From Paraburkholderia caffeinilytica (GTDB lineage Bacteria; Pseudomonadota; Gammaproteobacteria; Burkholderiales; Burkholderiaceae), in contig NZ_CP031466.1 of assembly GCF_003368325.1 (NCBI RefSeq), positions 3,162,001 to 3,226,000 of the forward strand: a stretch of DNA of 64,000 nucleotides. The letters run 5' to 3'. The position numbers and the translations under genes are program-made. How positions within the stretch are numbered: the stretch's first letter is position 1; each line of letters opens with the position of its first letter. Shown here piece by piece: positions 1-9,100 of the stretch. The notes under the pieces are model-generated. The model ran no database searches, was not told the origin of the DNA, and saw nothing but the letters and a program-made list of their open reading frames with translations.

Positions 1-732
1 GGCACCGAAAAGATCGCCGCCGGCAGCGGCAACATCGCCGCGCGGATCGCCACGCAGGCGAGCAGCCTCGAAGAAACGGCGGCCAGCATGGAACAGATCA
101 CGTCGACCGTCCAGCAGAACGCCGACCATGCCGCTCAGGCCAACACGCTCGTCACGAATGCCGCCGATGCCGCGCTCGAAGGCGGCCGCGCCGTCGAGCG
201 CGTGGTCTCGACGATGGGCGAGATCAGCCGCTCGTCGCAGAAGATCGCCGAGATCACCAGCGTGATCGAAGGCATCGCGTTCCAGACCAATATCCTTGCG
301 TTGAACGCGGCTGTCGAAGCGGCGCGCGCCGGCGAGCACGGCAAGGGCTTTGCAGTGGTCGCGTCGGAAGTGCGGGCGCTCGCGCAGCGCAGCGCGGCTT
401 CGGTGAAGGAGATCGAGGGGCTGATCGCCGCCTCCACGGCAACCGTTCAAAGCGGTTTCCGGATCGCCGAGGAAGCCAGCTCGACGATGCAGGGCATCGT
501 TCAACAGGTCGGCCAGGTGCGCGCGATCATGGCGGAGATCAGCGTTGCGTCACGCGAGCAATCGGGTGGCATCGAGCAGGTCAATCTCGCTGTCACTCAG
601 ATCGGTGAGGCGACCCAGCAGAATGCGACGATTGTCGGCGAGGCGGAACTCGCGGCGGCCGAGTTGCGCGGTCAGGCCGCGCGGTTGGCGCAGGTGGTGA
701 GCGTGTTCAAGCTGGAGGCTGGGCGGAGTTAA
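1..732 (+). CDS. Methyl-accepting chemotaxis protein, C-terminal part (5' end outside window)
   Basis: The reading frame is open from base 1, so the gene starts before the window. The visible 243 residues are the cytoplasmic signalling hairpin of a chemoreceptor. They contain the near-invariant tip [20 protein letters not shown], which contacts CheA and CheW, flanked by the paired helices with Glu/Gln/Ala-rich methylation-type segments ([14 protein letters not shown] near the start). The ligand-binding and HAMP parts are not visible, so the stimulus is unknown. The protein ends at VFKLEAGRS and has no CheR-tethering pentapeptide. A strong hairpin follows the stop codon. Confidence 0.95.
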   Translation, partial: GTEKIAAGSGNIAARIATQASSLEETAASMEQITSTVQQNADHAAQANTLVTNAADAALEGGRAVERVVSTMGEISRSSQKIAEITSVIEGIAFQTNILALNAAVEAARAGEHGKGFAVVASEVRALAQRSAASVKEIEGLIAASTATVQSGFRIAEEASSTMQGIVQQVGQVRAIMAEISVASREQSGGIEQVNLAVTQIGEATQQNATIVGEAELAAAELRGQAARLAQVVSVFKLEAGRS

Positions 733-753
733 GGAGTCTCCTCCTTTGTCGCG

Positions 754-782
754 TCGCTGCGCGGCGCCTTGCCGCGCAGCGA
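754..782. terminator. Bidirectional hairpin between convergent genes
   Basis: TCGCTGCGCGGC (754-765) pairs perfectly with GCCGCGCAGCGA (771-782) around a 5-nt loop. It lies between the chemoreceptor stop (732) and the stop of the convergent GST (783). There is no clear U-tract, so intrinsic termination is an inference from position and stem strength. Confidence 0.6.
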
Positions 783-1436
783 TCAAAACTCCACATCCAG
801 TTCGTCGATCTCTTCCACTTCCTGCTGCGCGTCCGCGATCCACTGCTGCATCTCGGGCAGCGCCATGATGCGCTGCCCATACTCGACAATCTCCGGATCC
901 AGCTTGACGTCGTAGGTCACGAAACGCGTCACCACCGGCGCGTACATCGCGTCCGCCGCGCTGCGCTCGCCGAACAGAAATGGCCCGCCGTACTGCTTCA
1001 GGCATTCGCTCCAGATCGTCACGATGCGGTCGATATCCGATTGCGCCCGCGCCCACACCTTGAAGCCCGGAAAATGCGCTTTCAGATTCATCGGCAACGC
1101 CGAACGTAGCGAAGCGAAACCCGAATGCATCTCACCGCAAATCGAACGGCAATGCGCTCTAGCGCGGACATCTTTCGGCAGCAGCGCCGCTTCCGGTTTC
1201 AACTCGTTCAGATATTCGGCAATCGCCAGCGTGTCCCAGATCTTGATGCCATCGTGAAAGAGACATGGCACCAGAATCGACGGCGACAGCAGCAATAATT
1301 CGGCACGCGCGGCGGGATCGTCGATCGGCATCACGATCTCTTCGAAAGGCAGGCCGCTGAATTTGGTCAGCAGCCAACCGCGCAGCGACCACGACGAATA
1401 GTTTTTGCTGCTGAGGGTGAGCGTGGTATTCGCCAT
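783..1436 (-). CDS. Glutathione S-transferase family protein
   Basis: The 217-residue protein has the two-domain GST layout. An N-terminal thioredoxin-like half begins LTLSSKNYSSWSLRGWLLTK, with the Ser-rich glutathione-activating region near residues 9-14, then SILVPCLF (the cis-Pro turn) and DTLAIAEYLNE, which matches the glutathione-binding ES/DT position. An all-helical half follows, including GPFLFGERSAADAMYAPVVTRF, the N-capping motif of the hydrophobic core. The ATG at 1436 is preferred over an upstream in-frame start because a strong GGAGGAGA ribosome site precedes it. The substrate is unknown; the family conjugates or reduces electrophiles in the cytoplasm. It is monocistronic and convergent with the chemoreceptor. 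Confidence 0.88.
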   Translation of the reverse strand: MANTTLTLSSKNYSSWSLRGWLLTKFSGLPFEEIVMPIDDPAARAELLLLSPSILVPCLFHDGIKIWDTLAIAEYLNELKPEAALLPKDVRARAHCRSICGEMHSGFASLRSALPMNLKAHFPGFKVWARAQSDIDRIVTIWSECLKQYGGPFLFGERSAADAMYAPVVTRFVTYDVKLDPEIVEYGQRIMALPEMQQWIADAQQEVEEIDELDVEF

Positions 1437-1655
1437 ACGATTCTCCTCCATATGAGGCGTTCGTCCGACGCCTGACGATGCGCATGCACGTTGTCGGGCG
1501 CGGACGCACCAAAGCGCGGCAATTTCGGCCCGTTCCCATGACTCGCGCAATTGCTATGCCAACGTACAGGGACGGTCGCACCAGTGCGGCTGCACGATTG
1601 GCACATGACTTGCCTCTATTCGGGTTCCTTCCCTTTCTGCACTCGTGCGAAGGTT

Positions 1656-3110
1656 ATGAACCTGTTCGCATATCCCACATACCAGGCTTTCGCCGACATG
1701 ATGCAGCCGATGCGGCACGGCGCTGCACTGGTGAATCACTCGCTCGACGCCTGGCCCGCGTTTGGCGACACGTCGCATGGGCGCTCGATACGCGCGGCCT
1801 GCGAATTGTTGACGCTCGCCGGACTCACGCCTGTCAGGCCGCCGTTCGACATCGATAGCGTGGTGACGGAAGGCAAATCCGTACAGATCGTCGAGGAAGT
1901 CGCCGCACACACGCCGTTCTGTTCGCTGCTGCATTTCCGTAAGAACACCACGCTTTCGCAGCCGCAGCCGCGCGTGCTGGTAATCGCGCCGATGTCCGGC
2001 CATTTCGCGACGCTGCTGCGCGGCACCGTGCGCACCATGCTGGCCGAGCACGACGTCTACGTCACCGATTGGCACAACCCGCGCGATGTGCCGCTGAGCC
2101 AGGGCCGCTTCGGTTTCGACGAATTCGTGCAGCACGTGATCGACTTCACCGAGGCCATCGGACCGGGTGCGCATCTGCTGGCGGTGTGTCAGCCGACGGT
2201 CGCCGCTTTGGCTGCCGTCGCACTCATGGCCGCCGACGACAACCCCGCGCAGCCCGCCAGCATGACGCTGATGGCCGGCCCGCTCGACACGCGCATCAAC
2301 CCGACGCGCGTCAACGAACTGGCCAAGAGCAAACCGATCGAGTGGTTCGAGCAGAACCTGATCAGCGCGGTGCCGTTCGGTTTTGCGGGCGCGCATCGTC
2401 GCGTGTATCCCGGCTTCGTGCAACTGACCGCGTTCATGTCGATGAATCTCAGCCGCCATCTCGACTCGTTCGAGACCATGCACTACGAGCGCGCCAAAGG
2501 CGATCCGCTGAAGGCCGACACGATTCGCACTTTCTACGAAGAATACTTCGCGACGATGGACCTGACCGCCGATTTTTATCTGGAGACGGTCGATACGGTT
2601 TTCCAGCGGCACGCGCTGCCCTTGCACGAGCTCGAGGTGAAGGGACGGCTCGTGGAGCCTTCGAAGATTCGACGTACTGCGCTGCTGACCGTGGAGGGTG
2701 AAAAGGACGATATCTGCGCGGTTGGGCAGACGCTCGCCGCTCAGGATATGTGCGACAAGTTGCGGCCGTATCTGAAGACACACCATGTGCAGACCGGTGT
2801 GGGGCACTATGGCGTGTTCAACGGACATCGGTGGGAACGGCAGATTTATCCCCGCGTGCGGGCCGTGATTTACGACAACGAACCGCGTGCTGTGGTGGTG
2901 GGTTCGCGGGCGCGCACGATTCAGCCGGTGTCGGTGGCTGCGGCTTCGGAAGTGATGGCGGCAGCGCCGGCTGCCGCGGCGGTGGTCGATGTCGAGGTGC
3001 GCTCGACGGCGGCGACTGGCTCGCCGAACGGGGTTGACGCGGGATCCGGGTCCGCCGTCAAACCGCAAGCCTCACGGTCCACGCGGCGACGGCCACCCGC
3101 GACGCAATGA
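1656..3110 (+). CDS. phaZ: Intracellular polyhydroxybutyrate depolymerase
   Basis: The 484-aa protein belongs to the intracellular PHB depolymerase family, which mobilises stored PHB granules by thiolysis or hydrolysis. The N-terminus (MNLFAYPTYQAFADMMQPMR) is typical. The active-site box is AVCQPTVAAL, where Cys replaces the Ser of the usual lipase box, as known for the Ralstonia PhaZ1 family. A C-terminal GVGHYGVFNG segment supplies the likely catalytic His, and the Asp of the triad lies in the EGEKDD region. The start at 1656 is chosen for its AAGG ribosome site and family N-terminus. The last ~65 residues form an Ala/Ser/Arg-rich low-complexity tail that is probably dispensable for catalysis. 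It is followed by a strong hairpin and has no operon partner. Confidence 0.9.
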   Translation: MNLFAYPTYQAFADMMQPMRHGAALVNHSLDAWPAFGDTSHGRSIRAACELLTLAGLTPVRPPFDIDSVVTEGKSVQIVEEVAAHTPFCSLLHFRKNTTLSQPQPRVLVIAPMSGHFATLLRGTVRTMLAEHDVYVTDWHNPRDVPLSQGRFGFDEFVQHVIDFTEAIGPGAHLLAVCQPTVAALAAVALMAADDNPAQPASMTLMAGPLDTRINPTRVNELAKSKPIEWFEQNLISAVPFGFAGAHRRVYPGFVQLTAFMSMNLSRHLDSFETMHYERAKGDPLKADTIRTFYEEYFATMDLTADFYLETVDTVFQRHALPLHELEVKGRLVEPSKIRRTALLTVEGEKDDICAVGQTLAAQDMCDKLRPYLKTHHVQTGVGHYGVFNGHRWERQIYPRVRAVIYDNEPRAVVVGSRARTIQPVSVAAASEVMAAAPAAAAVVDVEVRSTAATGSPNGVDAGSGSAVKPQASRSTRRRPPATQ

Positions 3111-3198
3111 CCTGTTGCGCCGGATGAAGGCGTTGCAGACGGCGCGGCTGTTCTCGCAGGTAAGGGCACGTGCAAACACCGTTGCACACTCCGTGCAG

Positions 3199-3233
3199 GC
3201 CACGGGCGGCAGCAATGTGCCGCCGCCCGTGGC
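3199..3233. terminator. Strong hairpin between phaZ and the cupin gene
   Basis: GCCACGGGCGGC (3199-3210) pairs perfectly with GCCGCCCGTGGC (3222-3233) around an 11-nt loop. It lies between two converging genes and probably serves both. It is GC-rich with no U-run. Confidence 0.6.
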
Positions 3234-3250
3234 TTCTGCCCAGATCACGG

Positions 3251-3685
3251 TTAAGCCACGGCGCTCTTCCACGGCTGCACCGCCGGCACTTCGCACGGAC
3301 CTTCCACTTCAATCGACTTGAAATCGGCCGGCGACACGATCTCGATGTACTCCATATCTTCGGAGTAATCGAACAGATAGTGGACGATGCCCGGCGCCTG
3401 ATGCACGCAATCGCCGGCGGCGACGAGCGTCTCCTTGTCGCCGTACATGAAACGCGCCCAGCCCTTCAACATGATCACAATGTGGAAATCGGCCTCATGA
3501 CGGTGCCAGCCGGTGCCTTGCTCTGGTGCGTGATTCGCCTTGACGAGTTGCGCGAGCACCTTGCCGCCGGTCGCCTGCGCGATGCCTAAATCCCGGTAGA
3601 GAAAAAAGTCGCGTAGCCCCTGATCCACGTAGGACGTGTCTTGCGGACGGACATGGCTGAACTGCGTAGCGAATTCGGTGGACAT
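3251..3685 (-). CDS. Cupin-domain protein
   Basis: The 144-aa protein is a single cupin barrel. Motif 1 is visible as GTGWHRHEADFHIVIMLKGW, with the metal-binding His-X-His-X(n)-Glu/Asp pattern. Motif 2 is GDCVHQAPGIVHYLF, where the His residues complete the site. The ATG at 3685 follows AAGAGGAG at good spacing; upstream in-frame codons lack a ribosome site. Function beyond metal and small-molecule binding cannot be assigned. It could be a small dioxygenase or a ligand-binding regulator domain. It is separated from the next gene (start 4583) by 286 bp with no recognisable gene. Confidence 0.75.
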   Translation of the reverse strand: MSTEFATQFSHVRPQDTSYVDQGLRDFFLYRDLGIAQATGGKVLAQLVKANHAPEQGTGWHRHEADFHIVIMLKGWARFMYGDKETLVAAGDCVHQAPGIVHYLFDYSEDMEYIEIVSPADFKSIEVEGPCEVPAVQPWKSAVA

Positions 3686-3971
3686 GATCGCGCTCCTCTT
3701 GAGTGAGCCGGCAGTTGAAAACGACGCGGTGGAGCGTCGGTTGCAAGCATCAAGCGGGCCAGTTTGCGGGGCTCTGGTTTTGCGTTTCGCGGAGGCGATC
3801 GGGTGGGCGCCGCGCCGCGGTGTTCCGAGGCGACGGGATGGATGCCGTGCTGGTTCGCTCGGAGGCGATGCTATGAGTGCCACGCCGCTTTGCCCGGCGG
3901 CGTTCATGCTGCGGCCGCGCCTCGCAATGCACGGCGCGGCGTGCTTTGAACGTCTCTACTGATGCTGACCG

Positions 3972-4583
3972 TTATGCGGTCGGGCGGAACATCTGAAACA
4001 TCTCGCCGATTTCCGCGTAGTCCGCGCGGTAGCCGGCGCGCATGATCGGCTGCGCGGCGTGGGTGTCGAACAGACCGTCCTTCAGATAGGCCTCGTTAAT
4101 GTGGACGCCGACCACTTGCCCGAGCGATAAATAGTTGTCCATCGGTTTGCCATCGAGGTTATGCAAACGGACCACTTGCAGCAGCTTGCATTCGAGCGCG
4201 GCCGGCGATTCGGCGACGTGCGGCACGGCTACGTTGCGGCCGGGTGCGGGTGTAAGACCGGCAAGTTCGAATTCGTCCACGTGGGCCGGGACGGGTGCGG
4301 AAGAACGGTTCATCTGCTCGGCGAGCGGCTTGCTGGACAGATTCCAGACGAATTCACCGGTCGCTTCGATGTTGGCGATGCTGTCTTTACGGCCTTCGCT
4401 GGAGAAACCGATGATCGGCGGGAAGCTGGCGAACGCGCCGAAGAAGCTGTAGGGCGCGAGGTTCAGGGTGCCGTCGGTGGCGCGTGAGGAAATCCAGCCG
4501 ATCAGGCGCGGAGCGACGATGGCCTTGAACGGGTCATGCGGGAGGCCGTGACCGGTGGCGGGGTCGTAGAAGTAGTGGGGCAT
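3972..4583 (-). CDS. Flavin reductase-like, FMN-binding split-barrel protein
   Basis: The 203-aa protein resembles the DIM6/NTAB flavin reductase-like family. It begins HYFYDPATGHGLPHDPFKAI and continues with the characteristic RLIGWISSRATDGTLNLAPYSFFGAF and PPIIGFSS segments, which form the FMN phosphate and isoalloxazine pocket. A later NYLSLGQVVGVHI strand completes the barrel. Such proteins bind FMN and often supply reduced flavin or act as uncharacterised oxidoreductases. The start at 4583 gives the family-length protein. It is a lone gene, and no partner monooxygenase is nearby. Confidence 0.82.
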   Translation of the reverse strand: MPHYFYDPATGHGLPHDPFKAIVAPRLIGWISSRATDGTLNLAPYSFFGAFASFPPIIGFSSEGRKDSIANIEATGEFVWNLSSKPLAEQMNRSSAPVPAHVDEFELAGLTPAPGRNVAVPHVAESPAALECKLLQVVRLHNLDGKPMDNYLSLGQVVGVHINEAYLKDGLFDTHAAQPIMRAGYRADYAEIGEMFQMFRPTA

Positions 4584-4756
4584 GGGTTCGTTTTGGGGCT
4601 TGCGGGTGAGACGGGAGGGTATTTATACCGCAGAGTGGCGGGGGCTGCTGGGAGCGGGGGTGAAGCGGAATGCTGCTATTCGCTCTTTCGGGGATTCCTG
4701 GCAATCGGTTGGCTTCACACCTCGCTCTAACAAGCTTTAAGTTGTAAATTTAAATT

Positions 4757-4826
4757 ACAGTCTATAACCTGTTTATTAACTTTACAGTTTATTGCCTGTA
4801 TTTGTATGTTACAGTCCAGAGACTGT
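4757..4826 (+). promoter_or_regulatory. Three phased palindromic operators upstream of hipB-like gene
   Basis: Three 16-bp sites share the form ACAG-N8-CTGT: ACAGTCTATAACCTGT (4757-4772), ACAGTTTATTGCCTGT (4784-4799) and ACAGTCCAGAGACTGT (4811-4826). Their starts are exactly 27 bp apart. They lie in AT-rich DNA just upstream of the start codon at 4847. HipB-type antitoxins are known to autoregulate by binding several spaced palindromes upstream of their own gene, so these are likely the autoregulatory operators. The third site sits only 20 bp from the start codon. Confidence 0.85.
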
Positions 4827-4846
4827 ACGAGCCTGAAGAAAATCCG

Positions 4847-5242
4847 ATGGATTACGCTATCAAGACGCTAAGTCAGCTCCGCCCCATTCTGCTGGGCTTC
4901 CGCAAGTCCGCGGGGCTCACACAAGCTGCGGTGGCCGAACTGCTCGGCATCACGCAGCAAAGCTACGCGCAACTGGAAGCCAATCCGGCATCGGCGAGCG
5001 TCGAGCGGCTTTTTAAGGTCCTGCGTTTGCTGAACGTGGAGCTGCGTATGAGTCAGGGGTCGCCCGCGCCTGGCAGTGAACCAGCGCAGGCCGAGACACC
5101 GAAACTTCAACGACACGTCCCCGCCGCCAAGAAAGCGAAATCTCCGTCGGTCGCCAACCGCTCAGGCCGAACTCAGAAGGCGTCGAGTCCGAAACAACCC
5201 CTTGGGGCAATCACGACCAAAAAGAAACGGGAAAACTGGTAA
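4847..5242 (+). CDS. HipB-like XRE-family antitoxin/transcriptional regulator
   Basis: The 131-aa protein carries an N-terminal XRE helix-turn-helix (about residues 14-65). The pattern LGFRKSAGLTQAAVAELLGI then TQQSYAQLEANPASASVERLFKVLRLLNVEL is typical of HipB antitoxins. The C-terminal ~60 residues are Lys/Ser/Pro-rich and probably disordered. The ATG at 4847 fits the HipB N-terminus; the ORF can be extended to 4802, but that would run through the third operator. It normally pairs with and inhibits a HipA kinase encoded directly downstream. Here only a fragment of that gene remains, so this looks like an orphan antitoxin that may still repress its own operators. Confidence 0.82.
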   Translation: MDYAIKTLSQLRPILLGFRKSAGLTQAAVAELLGITQQSYAQLEANPASASVERLFKVLRLLNVELRMSQGSPAPGSEPAQAETPKLQRHVPAAKKAKSPSVANRSGRTQKASSPKQPLGAITTKKKRENW

Positions 5243-5244
5243 TC

Positions 5245-5403
5245 ATGGCGCGCCGCTCTCAGACGCAACGACTTGATGTTTGCGGCATCGTCGAGATGCA
5301 CAGGACTGGGCTCGCCATGGAAGGCTCTTTCTCAAGTGCCTTCCGTCGGCAAGATCGAAGCTCGATCACTCGGGTGATTCCGCCACCGGCAATCTGCACA
5401 TAG
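5245..5403 (+). pseudogene. Remnant of hipA-like toxin gene (5' end only)
   Basis: A frame opens 2 bp after the hipB-like stop, as expected for hipA. Its first residues, MARRSQTQRLDV, resemble HipA N-termini, where a WMNGE-like stretch would normally follow. Homology-like sequence stops there and an unrelated reading runs for 40 codons to a TAG at 5401-5403. A full HipA kinase is about 400-440 aa. The gene is therefore reduced to its start. The hipA assignment rests on a short match plus position, so it is moderately secure. Confidence 0.5.
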
Positions 5404-5463
5404 CTGCTTGCGGCGTCCGCCAGCGATGCATACGTACGCCGCCAGTAGTTTCGTAGCAAGCGA

Positions 5464-6192
5464 TCAAACTACGCTGCCAGTTTCGGAAAATCGCCGCTTT
5501 AGCTCAGGCAACACCGAAACAATTTTATCGATTTCGTGCACGCGTTTTGGAGTCATGGTTTTGAACTCATCACTACGATACCGCTCAACGAAATCAAAAT
5601 CACCCAAAATTATCGCCGCAAGGCAATGAACAATCCCATCGCTTTCTTCGTAAAACGAGCCCATTTGGCCCGAGTTACCAATACCCTTATCCATCCACTG
5701 GTAACTGACGGGAAGATTCCGAAGCAAGCTTTCCTCGCTGCTCAGATCAAAGTACTTCTCAACGTAGCGCCGGCCGTCCGTCAACACGCCTCGTAGATAT
5801 GTGAGCGCTTCGGCCCGAACAATAAAACCGTCAGGCCAGCAATTCGGCTCCTCGTGGGCCGTCGTGAAAGGCACTTTCTGAGGGTAGATACGCTTGACAC
5901 TTATGGCGCCGCGGTACTTCTCCGACTCCAGTTGAAACTTTACCGATAGGGTCCAAAACGGCTCGCGTCCAAACAGATCCTTGTAAAGACGAACGATCTT
6001 CCTGTTCTTTATGCCGGCAACAGGAGAGACTGAACAGCTCGGCTCAGCGTTGAATACGAAGCCCGGACTAACTATCAGGTCAGTGTGCTTCAACGCCTTG
6101 TTCACGAAGTCACCGGACGACGTGAATTTCCAACCGTGGAATTCAACGGCAACTTGCTGGCAAATTTCAAATATTTCGCTTTTGAAAGTCAT
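5464..6192 (-). CDS. cdiI: Putative CDI immunity protein (unrecognised family)
   Basis: The 242-aa soluble protein has no signal peptide or membrane segment. Its ATG (6192) overlaps the stop of the giant exoprotein gene in an ATGA arrangement, the classic position of a cdiI gene translated with cdiA. I recognise no domain. Visible features are acidic and aromatic stretches (YQWMDKGIGNSGQMGSFYEE) and a C-terminal basic helix (ELKRRFSETGSVV). By analogy to CDI systems it should bind and neutralise the cognate CdiA C-terminal toxin in the cytoplasm of sister cells. Base composition looks lower in GC than most of the exoprotein gene, consistent with exchange of toxin-immunity cassettes. Function is inferred from position only. 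Confidence 0.7.
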   Translation of the reverse strand: MTFKSEIFEICQQVAVEFHGWKFTSSGDFVNKALKHTDLIVSPGFVFNAEPSCSVSPVAGIKNRKIVRLYKDLFGREPFWTLSVKFQLESEKYRGAISVKRIYPQKVPFTTAHEEPNCWPDGFIVRAEALTYLRGVLTDGRRYVEKYFDLSSEESLLRNLPVSYQWMDKGIGNSGQMGSFYEESDGIVHCLAAIILGDFDFVERYRSDEFKTMTPKRVHEIDKIVSVLPELKRRFSETGSVV

Positions 6193-9100
6193 TGCGTTTT
6201 GGGCCGAATTATTACGACTTGCGTGGGGGCAACTGTGCCGTCCACATTTGCGTTGGCTGCATTCCTACCAGCTCCGGTTGCATTACCCAGTTGGCTGGCG
6301 GGATAGACCGTTGCCTGGTTCGGAGTCAAATCCCCGGCACCTGTCTTGATCTCGACAATAACTCTACCAGCAGAATTGAGAGGAATCGAAGTTAGCTGGT
6401 TTCCTTGGAGGTCATTTGCCACATAGCCGGGCGGCACGTCTAACGTACCATTCGGCGTACCGGTGACGACCTGATCGGCGCGCGCCCGCACGCTTGAACC
6501 CGTTGCGCCGACGGCGTCCAAAGTCACTTCCGGCTGAACGGACGCGCCTTGACTGGTGAAATTGTCGGCCACTTCGCCCGCAGCGTTGTTATGAGCTGCT
6601 CGAGAATTGGCCAGTGTCTGCCCTGGCGTGTTCGAACTTCCACCGCCGCCTCCCGACGTGGAACTGCCAGTACTTCCATTTGACGAACTGCTTTCGGAAA
6701 GAAGCGCATCGAGACCAGCTCCAATTGCCGATCCAATACGGCCACCGGTCTTCGCTCCGCTGGCCACCTCCGCAGCGGTCCACGGAATATTTCCTCCAGC
6801 CGTTGCTTCATCCGCAAGCAGTGAAGCCAGAAAAGCGCCGCCACCGCCGATGATAGAACCTGCTAGTCCAAGCTTTTTGCCACATCCGTTGGGATCTTCG
6901 CTGCCGCAAGTATTGTTAAGCGTTTCATTGGTTGCCGCAGCAGCACCGCCCATTGCATTTTGGCCTGCGGCCGATGCTACGGCTCCTCCCGCTATTGTTG
7001 AAAGAGCTGTAATTAGACCAAGTTGGGCTGCATTCGGATTGCCTTGTCCACCGGTCACCGCGTACGCAATCGTTTCGGCCGTCGCCGCCGACACGGCGCC
7101 GCCAATGGCCCCTCCCGCACAACCGTTGCCTTCTGCCGCCGAGAGTGCGCATCCCAGAGCGGCGTGAGAAAGAACATACCCGGGTGTGTTCTCCGCCATC
7201 AACGGATTCTTTGTTGACTCGACGCCGATTGCACCGGCGCCAATGGCGCCTACGTCGGCTATTACGCTGCCCTCGAGTGCTTGTCCGAAACTACCACCGT
7301 ACACAGTAGTGTTAATGCCGGCACTGACCACACCGCGCGCCGCGATTGTTTCGAGAACCTTCGGCAGGTCTGCCACCCCGAACGTCCCGTTGGCGATGTT
7401 AGTCCCGGCCTGTTGAAGATTGGCGAAACCCATACCTGCCTGTGAGAGCCCAGCAAAGGCACCAGCTGTCAAACCCCCAACTGCTCCGGCCTCGAGAATC
7501 TGGTTGAAGTTCAGTCCCTGCCCCGAAGCGAGTTGACCTGCAATACTACCGACCATGCCACCGAGAGCGCCCACGAGCACCGTACCCAGTGTCAATTGCG
7601 TCATCACGACGCCTAACGCCGCAGCCGCCGCCCCCGCCGTCACAATCGACGCCGCAATCGCAATCGCCGCCACAACAAACGTCGGCAGCCCGCCACCGTC
7701 CTTCACGAAGTCCGTATGCAGATTGTCGCTAACCGTGGTCTGCGTGAAATTCGTCCCAAGCTGCTGCTGAAGCGCGGCCAGCACCTGCTGCGTACCAGCC
7801 TGATCGACCGTGCCATCCGCATTGAGCTTCTGCAACGCACCGCCGATCTGATCCAACGTCTGAACGTTGAGATCCATGTTCGCCGCGCTCATGAAGCCGC
7901 CCGGCTGAACCGTCGTACCCGTGGTATCGACGTAACCGCCCTTGACCTTGTTCCAGATCTGCCCGACGTCAACCTGGTTCGCCTGATTGGTCAACGAGTC
8001 CGTGTTGACCGTCAGCGTGCCGGAAGCCGTAATGCTTCCGGTATTCAGAATGCTGCCGCCGCTACCCTTGTCGAAATTGAGCGTGACATTCTGGCCGGAA
8101 ATATTCCCACCCGCCGACATCGCACTCGTATTGCTCGGCAGATACACTTGCGGCATCAATGCAGTGATAGTCGGGCACGTTGCTGTGCCAGTCGTCGTAC
8201 ACGACGGGTCCGGCACTGTCTGTTCGACATACCAGAGCATCGGCTTGTCAAGCGCGTTTATCTGCGTCTGCGTCAGCGCATTGCCGAGCTGCAGGTTGTT
8301 CGTCGTCGCATAGTCGAGCGCGTTCTGATACAGGTACTGTTTCTCCTGCTCCGTCACAGATGCGCCTGTCTTGCTGTCGTACGTAAGCCCGTCGATAAAG
8401 CTCGCCTTGCCTGTTTGCTGCAATGCCGCCTGCTGCAGCATCAGGTCTTCTTCCTGCTGGTTGTAATAGAACAGCGTTGAGCTCGGCTGCAAGCTACTCG
8501 GCAGCGCAGTCAGCAAATCCTGCGGGCCCAGATTGCCAATCGCCGACCCACCCAGCGAATTGTCGACAAACGAAGCCTTACCCGCGACCGGCGTCGGAAT
8601 CGTCCCGCCAACCGCACTCGGCATCGACAGATTCAACCCCGGCAAATCCACCGGACTCAGCGAGATGACCTGCGACGGCGCATTCACGCGCGGCGTATAG
8701 GTGTTCGCCGTCGTGATGCCATTGATGAGCTTCTGACCAGTCAGCGTCACAGACGTACCGATCACGTTGCCCACGTTCTGGATCTGACCGCCCGACGTAA
8801 TGGACAGATTCGGCGCCTGAATCGTGGCCGCGATGTTGCCGACGGGCTGCGGCGGATCGATCGTGCCGCCCGTGTTCGTGTAAGCGCTGCCGTAGAGCGC
8901 CGTGCACTCCGCAGGCGACCCGCATGCCCACACGTCGTGGCGCTTGTCGCTGCTGAACATGCCGGTTTCCTGCACCCAGTGCGAGTGCCAGTAGGCGTTC
9001 AGTGTTTGCGCTTCGTTGACCACCGGCCCGGCAACCGAAATCGTCGCCGAATTGCCTGCAGCAATCAGGCTGCCGATGTTGGTGAGGCTGCCCGCGTTGA

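Noticed and set aside
1554..3068. 504-codon frame opposite phaZ
   Set aside because: Arg/His-rich shadow of a clear PHB depolymerase gene.
5259..5459. 66-codon minus-strand frame after the immunity gene (contains YWRRTYASLADAASSYV)
   Set aside because: Only a TTG start, no ribosome site and partly antisense to the hipA remnant. It could be a gene fragment, but I recognise no family.
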